Assembly: GCA_028274465.1 (NCBI GenBank)
Contig: CM051458.1
Span: forward strand, 38,664,744 to 38,728,743
Direction of reading: 5' to 3'
DNA length: 64,000 nucleotides
Source: Plantago ovata
Lineage: Eukaryota > Streptophyta > Magnoliopsida > Lamiales > Plantaginaceae
Positions 19,682 to 29,314 of this stretch are shown in pieces. The notes under the pieces are model-generated. The model was not told where the DNA came from, made no database searches, and saw nothing but the letters and a program-made list of their open reading frames with translations. The position numbers were made by a program, and so were the translations under genes. Every line of letters starts with the position of its first letter. Within the stretch, counting starts at the first letter, position 1.

Positions 19682-21219
19682 TCCTTCCACATGTCCACTC
19701 TCAGCCAACCGAGGCCAAACCGTTCGGTAACATCTAGTATCACTTCTTATTACTCAATCTCTTTTGCTAGGGGCTAGCTTAAGAATCGTAAGGGGGATGG
19801 GATGTGAACCATGATGTTAAGTATTGTTTGGCTTTGTGTTGATTAGTATCTTGTTCTTTGTTTGCATTTGCATTTGCACGTTTACTGCTTTCTTAGATTT
19901 TTTAGGTTGCATTCACTACATTCATCCTAGGATAGTCTTGCATGTTTTATATGGAGTTTATTGCCGAATTTTTCGAACTTTTTTATTGGGTAGATCAACT
20001 AACTATGCCATTAATCGTATGCTTCATATCTATGAATTTGTTTGAGGTTTTTCTCGCTTGGCTTGTCACATTTATGTATTGCACTTAGTTAAGCTTCGTA
20101 GTCTCAACATCACTTAGTGGTGTTTTCTCTACTGCGGTTCACGAAGGCCTTTATAATAGGATGATGCATGTTAGGGTCTTATGGTTGTTTTCCCGAGTAA
20201 TTATGTACCTAAGAGGCAACAAGTCTTCACCATGCTTTGAGATTGCTAAATGCCTAGGAAGGAGGTAGTGTGAGGTTGTGTGATCCTTTGTTTATAACCT
20301 ATTCTTCCGAATAGGTTTGGGGAGGGGGTTACACCATCATTAGACTTGTTTCTGTTTTTCATTTTCGTATCGTGAGATTGTTTTTCTTTTTCCGTAAATT
20401 TTGTACTCCAACCCATTCTTTCGAATAGGTTTGGGGAAGTCGTGTGAGTCATTTTGTTTCTCTTTTGTTATGCTACTGCTGGCTAGAAAAAATTGAAAAA
20501 AAGAAAGAAAGAAAAAATTCCAGAAAAAAAGAGAAAAAGAAAAAGAAAAAATGAATCTGGAAAGAAAAAAGAGAAAAGACCCCAAAAAAGCAAAGAAGGG
20601 TCCAAAAAGAAAGACAAATAGCAGTTTAGCAAAGTGTTGAGTCTTATTTTCAATTTTTGTAATGTTCGTAATCGTGGTTTTATCTTTTATCTTTTTGTCT
20701 TAAGTGTCATCTGTTCTAAACCACCCTCGTCCTGCCATTCAGGAAGTGGTAAATAGCTTAAGAATTTACTTGAGAGATGGGTAGAATAGGGGAGTGTTAT
20801 CTTTTATAGGGAACCCTCCTTCGTTTGATGAGAGCCAGTACTGGTTCGACCTCTTTTGAGGAAAAGTCTTAACATGGTGGAACAGCAGTAAGTCCTCAGT
20901 TTCATAGGCACGGGGCAACCATTCGTATCTTAGCATGCTTCATTACGTCGTCACTGACTAGGTCCAGGTAGAGAACGTTACGAGAGACTATCATGTCTTG
21001 ACATAAGTGCTTATGTGGATGTGTATAAGTCAATCGAAGTATTCTTCAACCTATCTTCATGCTTTGATTTATATGCTTTTTGTTCATATGTTATTTGATA
21101 GATTCAGTAGATTAGTTCATTATATTTGGCATGAAACTCCATTTTGTGTCTTGCATGTTTTTTGCATTAGAGTCTAGCTTAGTTGCTTGAGGACAAGCAA
21201 AGGTTCGGTTTGGGGAGTT
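19682..21219 (+). other. long non-coding tail of Athila-1 with purine-rich tract and repeated PPT-like sites
   Basis: No gene is visible. CCTATTC-TTCC-GAATAGG plus GGTTTGGGGA occurs at 20298-20323 and, slightly changed, at 20412-20437. The real polypurine tract (21207-21216) has the same GGTTTGGGGA. Between 20469 and 20640 the DNA is an A/G tract (AGAAAAAGAAAAAG type). Confidence 0.8.
21207..21219 (+). promoter_or_regulatory. polypurine tract of Athila-1
   Basis: GGTTTGGGGAGTT directly precedes the 3' LTR start TGATGAATG. TTTGGGGAGT is the usual Athila-type plus-strand primer sequence. Confidence 0.9.
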
Positions 21220-22490
21220 TGATGAATGTGTATTTTACACTTTCATTCGAGTCTTTTTCACCTATTTTAGCTATCCTCTATGTTAATTTAGATATATTTT
21301 AATGCATTTTATTAGAATAGTGTCACGTTTCCCTTTAGATTTTATTTTACAGGTTTTGGTTGAAATTCGAGGATTTCCGGGCAAATATATTGAAGTTGAC
21401 AAGGAATTGGTGTTCCAGAAGCCTATTTGGAGTATCTGAAGGTTTCCGGATAGGATTTGGAGTCTAGGGGCCGAATCTGGAGGTTAGAAGGCTACTAGAA
21501 GTCAGAAACCGAGTCCGAAAAGGGGAAGAAATCCAAAAACGCGTCGAAAACGCGGAATCCCGCAAATTTCTCTCCGGGCGAACTGTCGGGCGTGTGGGGC
21601 GAACCGCCCCACAGTAATTCGAAGCCTATATATAGTTGCTCAGTTTTCTCCGAAAATCATACTTTTCCAGACCTACTTTCTCACCTCTCTCTGTAGTTTT
21701 AGGTAGGAACTTCCCGGGGCCTGTCCTGGGAGTTCATAGCTTAGGGGACACTTTTTCGTAGCAGATTGGAGCTTGTAGGATTGCAATTCTTCGGAGATTG
21801 ACAACCTTCGGTAACTTGTAACTTACAGTTTAATCTACTTATTTTATTTATCTTTCAACATGTTTTCTTCTATGATTTCTGTTGATTGCATGCCTATTAT
21901 GAGTAGCTAAACTTATCGTTTGTGGTAGTATGTGAATTCTTAGCGAAGGGAAGATAATCATGCTAATGGCTATATCGCGCATTATACTCCGTGTCATTGC
22001 TTTATTTCGTTGATCAGGCACAACCTAAATTCTCATATGTTGTATTAATTATTATGCACAATTGGACCCTTGTCGACCTGTTCGCGAGTTTATCTTCGTA
22101 GTGTTGAATAATTACGGAACACATTAGGACAATAGTGATTGACTTGTCAGACCCATTATCTTCGTAGTGCTTAATAATTGCAGCAGGACACTAGATTGAT
22201 TCAAAGATCTCTATGCAAGACCGAGGAATTTATGCATGATTATCGACCCGTTATGCTTTGAAGGATGATACTATCACCAATCTCCATTATCTGTTAGAAA
22301 AACCCCTTGCTATCTGTTTGTTGTTTTTATATTCTCTTGTTAAATAGATAAAGCTAGTTATAGTCCTGAGAGAACGACACTCGACTCATTCTACTGCTAC
22401 ACTACGGTTTTCGTTGTAGTTGTGGATTGCATTTCGCTAAATAACAAATTTATTTGCTTGAATTCGGAGCACGACATCCGCGGTTCATCA
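21220..22490 (+). repeat. 3' LTR of Athila-1 (1271 bp)
   Basis: TGATGAATG to GGTTCATCA. By eye it differs from the 5' LTR at roughly two dozen positions and two single-base indels. Its upstream palindrome is slightly changed (GAACTGTCGGG instead of GAACCGCTGGG) while the main one is intact. Confidence 0.97.
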
Positions 22491-22495
22491 CTACT
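22491..22495 (+). repeat. target-site duplication of Athila-1, right copy (CTACT)
   Basis: Second copy of CTACT after the 3' LTR; copia-2 gag resumes directly here with CAAAGTAACAAGAC. Confidence 0.93.
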
Positions 22496-23364
22496 CAAAG
22501 TAACAAGACTTTAAAAGGAAAACAGGTTGCTGAGAAGCAAACTGTAAAGAAAAAGAATGCTGCAAAGCATTCCGCCAAACAAGTTGCTGAAAAGCAATTT
22601 GTTAAGTCAAAAGGCAAGATTACTAAAAGTAATCAGAAGACCTTTGCTGACAAACCTGAATCAAGTAAGGTTGCTGACACAAAAGTTCAGCATTCTCCGA
22701 AAAGTGGACTCGGTTTCAAAACCAAGCAAAGTCAACTTTTTCACGAGTATAAGCAAAGTCAGCAAAGATACTTCAAATAGATGAACAAAATCTAGCCTAA
22801 GAGTTCTGAATAGACTCAAAATGCTAGGGCTAGAAGGAACCTTGCTAGAAAAGAAGTTACTGAAAAGTATGTTCAGCAAAAAGGTCAACCGAGCAAGACA
22901 CCACATCAGAAAGTGGACTTGATCAGCACGAATCAAAAGTCTTTCAGCTCAAAACCTCCTAGTTCCTCAGCAAGTAGAAAACAAGTCAAAGTTGAAAAAC
23001 TTAAGACTTGGGTTTCCACTAGACGCATTCTTGAACATGTTAATGATTGGATAATTAACTTGTTTGCTCTTGATTGTGTAGACTTCAGCCACGGAGACAA
23101 ACAATGCAATCTGGCACTTTAACAGTGGTTGTGGAAAGCACATGACGGGCAACAAGAATAACCTTATAAACTATAGACGGTGGTCTAAAGGTCCAACAAT
23201 AAGGTTTGCTGGTGGAGGCTCTGGTTCTACGAAAGGCTATGGTGACGTGAATTTAGGATGCATTACCATTACTGGAGTTCTTTATGTCAAAAATCTTAAG
23301 TTTAATCTTTTCAGCATGAGTCAGTTTGGTGACAAAGGATACTTCATCAAAATCAAAAGTGATG
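22496..23364 (+). pseudogene. gag-pol: copia-2 gag end and protease start (broken)
   Basis: Continues copia-2 gag from 13669. Lys-rich gag tail to about 23050, then the protease region with a damaged active site: copia-1 has FDSGCGKHMTG, here TTTGATAGTGG reads TTTAACAGTGG (Asp to Asn, 23119-23125). There is a stop at 22780 and frame changes near 22790 and 23050. It breaks off at 23364 at AAGTGATG, where Athila-2 begins. Confidence 0.82.
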
Positions 23365-23829
23365 TCGAGACTACCAAGCTTAACTAAGTGCAATACATAA
23401 ATGTGACAAGCCAAGCGAGAAAAACCTCAAACAAATTCATAGAGATGAAGCATATGTTTAATGTCATAATTAGTTAATCTACCCAATAAAAAAGTTCAAA
23501 AAATTTGGCAATAAACTCCACATAAAACATGCAAGACTATCCTAGGATGAATGTAGTGTATGCAACTAAAAACTAAGAAAGCAGTAAACGTGCAAACGCA
23601 AATGCAGACGGATAAACATGCAAGGTACTATACTCATACTACCAATCCCAAGCTCCAGACTAACAACACTAGTTCACTTAAATCCCATCCCCCCTCATGA
23701 ATTTAAAGCTAGTCCCTAGAAGTAAGAAAATGAGGAATTAAGATGTGATACTAGATGTTACCGCGTGGTTTGGCCTCGGTCGGCTGAGTACGTTGGATGT
23801 AAGGTATTGAGACTGCTCGATGGCCCTTA
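23365..23829 (-). other. 3' tail remnant of Athila-2, non-coding
   Basis: Matches the Athila-1 tail (about 19690-20108) in reverse, including GCTTGGCTTGTCACATTTATG and the stretch around CTAGTATCAC. No gene is visible. Confidence 0.82.
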
Positions 23830-24628
23830 TTAGTGATCATCAAAGCTCGTGGTGGTGGTGGTAGTTCCATTAATAGATCGGATAGGACCAACTCCTCCAT
23901 CAGTATTCATGGCATCCTCATTGTCCCTATTGTCTTCATTGTCACTACTGTCACCACCATCATCACTAGTAGAGTTGTATTGTCGAAGAGAATTCTCAAG
24001 ATTAGCCACCGCAGTTGTGGAATCTTCCATCCGGTATCTCTCCAATAGGTTGTGACCTGTTGAAGGGGAAAGAGCAGTGGTCTTAGCGCCTCCCTCTCCA
24101 ACGTTTACACCCCGATGAAGTTACAGTAAGCTGCTCGGATACTCAGAGGTCTTCTTCCATTTTGTCCAATGCCGACCACATTCTCCACGGTTGATGCTCC
24201 GATGTCTATATGGCGCTCCCTTTAGAGGCAGTCGAGGGGCACCCCTAAGAGCGGCTGGGTGTCCATGTCATTATGTTTTGAAATCAGGTTAGCAATTCGG
24301 AACTTCATCACCACTGTCGACTCAAGACTGAATCCGTTGTGGTGATGTCGTCCTGGTACCTTCCTATTCACTCGAACCTTGCAGTCCTTGTGACAGATTG
24401 CTGACGTAATATTTGTTTCAATCCCTTTGGTGGTGCATGAATAGACGCAAGAGTGCTCACTCCTGGTGGATTCTCGTACCTCCTTTTGGATAAACCGCGA
24501 CGTTGTTGCAAGAGCCCGTGGCTCGAACGCACCTCTAACGAGATCACTCTCCTTGACATGGTTGTAGTCGATCCCCCTCCAATACTTCATAGTAGCCAAA
24601 CGGGAGTTCTCCTCTCCCTTTGTGGCAT
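23830..24628 (-). pseudogene. Athila-2 second ORF, degenerate
   Basis: Counterpart of the Athila-1 second ORF. An ATG (24628-24626) follows the intron acceptor but its frame soon stops. Short matches such as VVMKFRIANLI (against VMMKFCISNLI) and TSAICH (against TDAICN) show the homology. The C-terminal end is an Asp/Gly/Asn-rich segment (about 23830-24045). No long frame remains. Confidence 0.72.
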
Positions 24629-24633
24629 GGTTC

Positions 24634-25174
24634 CTACAAACAGCAATTAGTACCTCGTATGACACAAAACTGACTCATGCATATGCTAATGTAAGAGCGA
24701 AACACACGAGTGATAATATTAACAATCGAACTTCGCAAATCCTCCATGTCTAATCTAGCTACTAACATGCAACACACCAAAATAATTTCGACATGTACAT
24801 ATCGCATTACGCTCGTGCTAGACAACCAATAACCCTAAATAATAAGGCTCAATTCATACCATAGTAGTGAAAATTCTAGTATCATAAATCCTCAAACTCA
24901 TCAATTATGCATTCTACCATCATGTCCATCATTATTACATCAGTAAACACAATCATATGTATGGAATGGAAGAAAAAGATACATTGCATAACAAGATAAA
25001 GACATCTCGTAGCAAAATTCTCAAACCAACAATCCAAGCATAATTGAGCATGCAATTGATAGTGAATAACGTTTCCAATCACACAAACAACCTACCCATA
25101 CATCATATAAGCCTAATTGAAGCTCAAATCAGAAAACCCCCAAATTTGAAAAATTAGGGTTCATGTGAAGATAC
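24634..25174 (-). other. predicted leader intron before the second ORF (541 nt, Athila-2)
   Basis: On the minus strand the donor is TCTGAG|GTATCTTC at 25174 and the acceptor TGTTTGTAG|GAACC at 24634, then ATG at 24628. Border sequences and length equal those of Athila-1 although the inside has diverged. Confidence 0.7.
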
Positions 25175-25386
25175 CTCAGATCTGGAAAACGAATGCACTA
25201 GAGTGAAAGTTGTTCGAATGAAAAGAAAGAGCACGTAATGGGCTTCGATTGAAGCTAAAGAATACAAAATTTGATAGAAGATTGAAGATTCTTTGATTTT
25301 TTCAGATTTTGGGGAGTAAGAAGTGAAGAAGATGAAGAAAATCAGGAGAAAGGGGGTTTTCTCCCGTTTTTAGTGTTCAGAATTCG

Positions 25387-25540
25387 TGGGGCGAGTCGCC
25401 CCTAGTGTGGGGCGAGTCGCCCCGTGCGGGACGAATCACCCTACATGTGGGGCGAATCGCCCCGCACGTCCAGAGAGCGCGGAGCTCTCTGGACATGTGG
25501 CGCGATTCGCCCCCCATGGGGGGCGATTCGCCCACATCTC
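25387..25540 (-). repeat. cluster of GC-rich palindromes before the second ORF (Athila-2)
   Basis: Five GGGGCGANTCGCCCC-type palindromes (some with a mismatch) and a hairpin with perfect 11-bp arms GTCCAGAGAGC/GCTCTCTGGAC in the middle. The order and central hairpin match Athila-1, where the arms differ in sequence but still pair. Confidence 0.85.
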
Positions 25541-25800
25541 CTGAGGTGGGGAGACGAAACTTTCGAAAAAATGCGGTTTTTTAATCCCTGAAAACCATTT
25601 TACTCATAAAACTACTCGAAAAGTTCACTCAAACATAAACATAAGCACATACGACACAGAGACAACAAATTCACGTATGAAAAGCAAATTGTTCAATGAA
25701 TAAATGCATGGAATAAAGCGGTAAAAAAGCGATAAAAACTCCGGGTTGCCTCCCGGATAGCGCCATTATTTATAGTCTTTGACTCAACTCCTTCTTGCGC

Positions 25801-27963
25801 CTAGCTCTTCTTCTTGAGGGTACTAGACTTCCCCTTCATGGATCTTCTCCTCATGCCACGAACCTGTGAATAAGAATGAACATAGACAGCAAGACCATAG
25901 TAGTTAACAGTGTGAGAAGCATTGAAGTGATGAGGTGGATCAGATATGGCTCGCAACACATGTCGCTTGCCATCCACCTCAATGGTGCAAGTCCTTCGGT
26001 AGATGTCTATCACGGAGCGTAGTTTAGTCAAGAACGTTCGCCCCAAGAGAACAACATCCCCCATCCCAGGTGTAGACGTCGGCATAACTACAAAATTGGT
26101 GTACACAGAAGCTTCACCAATCTTAACCAATACGTTTTCACAACGCCTTCGGGTCTCACAAAGGATCCAACCGCCAGTTGCACAATAGCCTTATGCTCAG
26201 ATAGTTTTCCAAGGCTACTCTTCTCAAACACATTCATTGGGAGCACATTAGAGTAGGATCCTGTGTCTAGTGTAGCACGAACATCTTCAAGTTCACCAAT
26301 CCCGACCTTAACATCGAAACTTTGAGGGAGTGGCTCGGGATCCTCTTGCTCCTCTTCACTCTCATCAGAACCAAGGTCCTTCTCTTCTTCCTTGGCTAGC
26401 GGGGGTTCTTCATTCTTGCAACACTCGCACTTAGCAACCTTCTTGATGGTGATTTCAACAGGTAGATCACCCACCAAGGTAATGGACATCGACTTCTCAG
26501 TGTTGCTAGACAGCTTCCCTTGCTCCCTACTTGCTCCTCGGTCAATCAACTCTTGCATCTTTTGATGGGCAAGCCTAGTGCTCTCTTCCAATCGATCAAA
26601 CCACGCTCTAGTCTTCTCAGAATCTTCTTCATAACGCTTGAGAAAACTTTGGGTGTGATCGACCATCTTTGTCAAGTTCTCCATCATTAGAGCTGTCTTC
26701 GACTTCGGTTGATCTTTCAGAGCGGGATTTTCGCAGTGATCATTACCATAGTTAAGCCTACTACAGTCTTGGTTAGGACCATAAGTTTGGTTAGCTGGTG
26801 CGTGCGTATCTTTGATTGTTTCGGAACCCTCTTCTCCAAAATCCACCTCGAGAATTCCTACTATCTTGACCGTAGCTAGCTTCTTGAGTACCAAATTCCG
26901 TAGCAAAGGCTTCCTCTTCGTCTCCTTGAACCCAATTGCCATCATCGTATGCAAGATCCGATCTACACATATGAGCCCCATGCCCATAGTTCTTGCATAT
27001 TCGGCAAACTTCGTTTGACATAGCTGTTCCTGCGGAGTTCTTGAGGACTTGTTTCAACTCGTTGGTAAAGCACTTGAATCGATCCCCATTCCCCCCATAC
27101 ATAGGGGCTTGTTGAGTAGGTGGAGCTTCAGGTCCACGTCTCCTAACCATTGCTCGTGGGTCCTTGAATTGCGAACCCTTAGCAAGCCTTTCAAAAACTG
27201 CCCAGACGGCTTCCGCGGTTTCCTCCCAAATATTGCCACGGCATTGGAAATCCACCACTTGTTGGTTCTCGAAGGTTAGTCCAATGTAGAAGTGTTGGAC
27301 TAGATCCGAAAGCTCAAAACCATGGTGAGGGCACTTGTTCATGAGGTCTTGGAACCTCTCAAACGCGGTGTAGATGGTCTCATCATAGTCTTGTTTGAAC
27401 CCAGTGATTTGCGCCTTAAGCGCGGTAGTCAAGGTGTGAGGGAAGTATTTTTCCATGAAAGCTGAAAAAACCATGTCCAAAATGTCCAGCGAGCCCGCCG
27501 GTAGAGAACTCAACCATGACTTGGCTCTGTCGCCAAGCCCCATAGCAAAAACCTTCATCCTCAACTCACCCGTTGTTATTTCAGCTCCGGGTCGTGGGAG
27601 TTGGTTGACGAAATCATCGATATCGTGCAAGTACCCCATCACATCTTCCCTTGCTAAGCCATAGAACCTCGGAAGTTGTTGGAACGCGTGGTTCTTGAAT
27701 TCCAGATCACGAGTTGCCGACGAAAGGACAATCGCCGGTCCTCTCATACGATCCTTGGAGGGTTGAACCCATGCTTTCAGTGGTCTAGCTTCTGCCATTC
27801 CGTCGATTTCCTTTAAAAGACTGTGTAGAGATTCAGAGAAATCGGTATCCTCTATTTCCTCTAGTTCACGCCTTCGAAGTAGTCGCCTTCTTTGGTGGTA
27901 GACTCTGTCGATCTCAGCAATTGAATCAGCAAGCGGTGTTCCTCTAGATCGTGTATGTCACAT
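25801..27963 (-). pseudogene. gag: Athila-2 gag and protease (broken)
   Basis: Homologous to the Athila-1 Gag-protease frame. Codon 2 is UGA (27958-27960; CCG in Athila-1). Gag is open from 27798 through the gag domain and zinc knuckle CRICKNYGHGAHMC to a frame change near 26800. The next frame holds the gag end, the linker and the protease motif DTGSYSNVLP; here the gag-protease border has Cys codons and no stop. A further frame change near 26130 leads into LLGRTFL and the basic end near 25801. As in Athila-1, no RT follows. Confidence 0.88.
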
Positions 27964-28087
27964 ACACTATCTGTAACAAACTAGGAAAGGAGTATCAGAG
28001 AGAGATTAAATAGGAAAATAAAAACTACTAGAACTAGGAATTGAATGCTGAAAATATAAATAAGCTAAACAGAAAAAAGGAGTATAG

Positions 28088-28105
28088 TCCCCGGCAACGG
28101 CGCCA
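28088..28105 (-). promoter_or_regulatory. primer binding site, tRNA-Asp type (Athila-2)
   Basis: Reverse complement of TGGCGCCGTTGCCGGGGA, three bases inside the 5' LTR, identical to Athila-1. Confidence 0.93.
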
Positions 28106-28108
28106 ATT

Positions 28109-29314
28109 TGATGAACGGTTTAGAACTTGTCAGATTCTTGTTAATCAAATAAATTTGTATTTAGCCAAAGGCAATTCACAACTACAACGAAAACCGTAGT
28201 GTAGCAGTAAAATAACCTTGAGTGTCGATCTCTAAGGACTATAACTAGCTTTATCTAATCTAACTTAAGAATATAAAATCAACAAACTACTTAGCAAAGG
28301 TTTTTCTTATCAGATAATGGAGGTTAGTGATAGTATGATCATTCAAAGCATAGCAGGTTAATAATCATGCATGAAGTACCCGATCGTTTTGCATAGAGAT
28401 CTTTGATCAATGAATTGTCCAATTGTGTTCGTTATAATTCAACACTACGAAGATAGAGGTTTTAGATAGATCAAAGAAATAAAGCAATAACTCAAAGTCT
28501 AATTCGCTTTACAGCCATCAGCATAATTATTAACCCTTCGGTAAGAAATCACATACTATCACCAACGATAAGTTTAGCTACTCATAGATGTCATGCAATC
28601 AACAGAAATCATAGCAAGATTGAATGAAAACATGTTGAAAGATATATAATATAAATTGAAAAACTGTAAGATACAATGTTACCGAAGGTTGTCAATCTCC
28701 GAAGAATCGCGATCTTACAAGCTCCAAAACGATAAGAAAAAGTATCTCCTAAGCTAAGAATCCCCAGAACAGGCTCTGGAGAATTCCTACCTAAAACTAA
28801 TGAGAAAGGTGAGAGAGAAGGTCTGAGAAAGTATGAAAATCGGAGAAAACTGAGCAACTATATATAGGTATTTGGCAGGTGTGGGGCGAGTCGCCCCACA
28901 CACCGGACGAATCACCTGGTGTGGGGCAGTTCGCCCGACGTCCCGGGAAAATCGCCCGGGACCTCCAGTCGGCTATTGACGCGTTTTTGACGCGTTTTTG
29001 GATTTCTTTTCCTTTACGGACTTGGTTTTTGCCTTCTAGTGACCTTTTAGCCTTCAGACTCGACCCCTAGACTCCAAATCCTATTCGGAATCTTCTAGAT
29101 ACTCTAAATAGGCGTTCGGAATACCAATTCCTTGTCTACTTCAATATAATTGCCCGGAAAACCTCGTTTTTCACCCAAAACCTGTAAAATACAAACGAAA
29201 GGGGAACGTGACAATATTCTAATAAAATGCACTAAAATATAGCTAAATTAACATAGAGGATAGATAAATTGGTGAAAAAAGACTCAAATGAAAGTGTAAA
29301 ATACACGTTCATCA
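28109..29314 (-). repeat. 5' LTR of Athila-2 (1206 bp)
   Basis: On the minus strand it starts TGATGAACGTG (29314) and ends CCGTTCATCA (28109). The TATA region lies at about 28857-28868, next to GTGGGGCGACTCGCCCCAC-type palindromes (28879-28965). It is clearly diverged from the Athila-1 LTR. ATGGC after 29314 would be the surviving target-site copy. Confidence 0.93.

Larger units (their letters stand above)
13670..22490 (+). mobile_element. Athila-1: complete, non-autonomous Athila-like Ty3/gypsy element
   Basis: Flanked by CTACT duplications and bounded by two 1271-bp LTRs starting TGATGAATG and ending GGTTCATCA. Order: 5' LTR, tRNA-Asp primer site, gag, protease, GC-palindrome region, leader intron, second ORF, long non-coding tail, polypurine tract, 3' LTR. 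RT, RNase H and integrase are absent; Athila-2 shows the same layout, so this is the family structure and not a private deletion. About two dozen LTR differences by eye (near 2%) suggest a fairly recent insertion, made with enzymes from another element. Confidence 0.93.
23365..29314 (-). mobile_element. Athila-2: Athila-like element on the minus strand, 3' LTR deleted
   Basis: Relative of Athila-1 in opposite orientation. 5' LTR 28109-29314, tRNA-Asp primer site, gag and protease, palindrome cluster, leader intron, second ORF remnant. It stops in the 3' tail at the point matching Athila-1 about 20108; polypurine tract and 3' LTR are missing, together with about 150 bp of copia-2 protease/pre-integrase sequence. 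The border shares AAGTGATG with both partners, so a deletion joined at short homology. It is more diverged and more damaged than Athila-1. Confidence 0.9.

Noticed and set aside
20460-20640. Possible gene in the A/G-rich tract
   Set aside because: Low-complexity DNA with no protein features.
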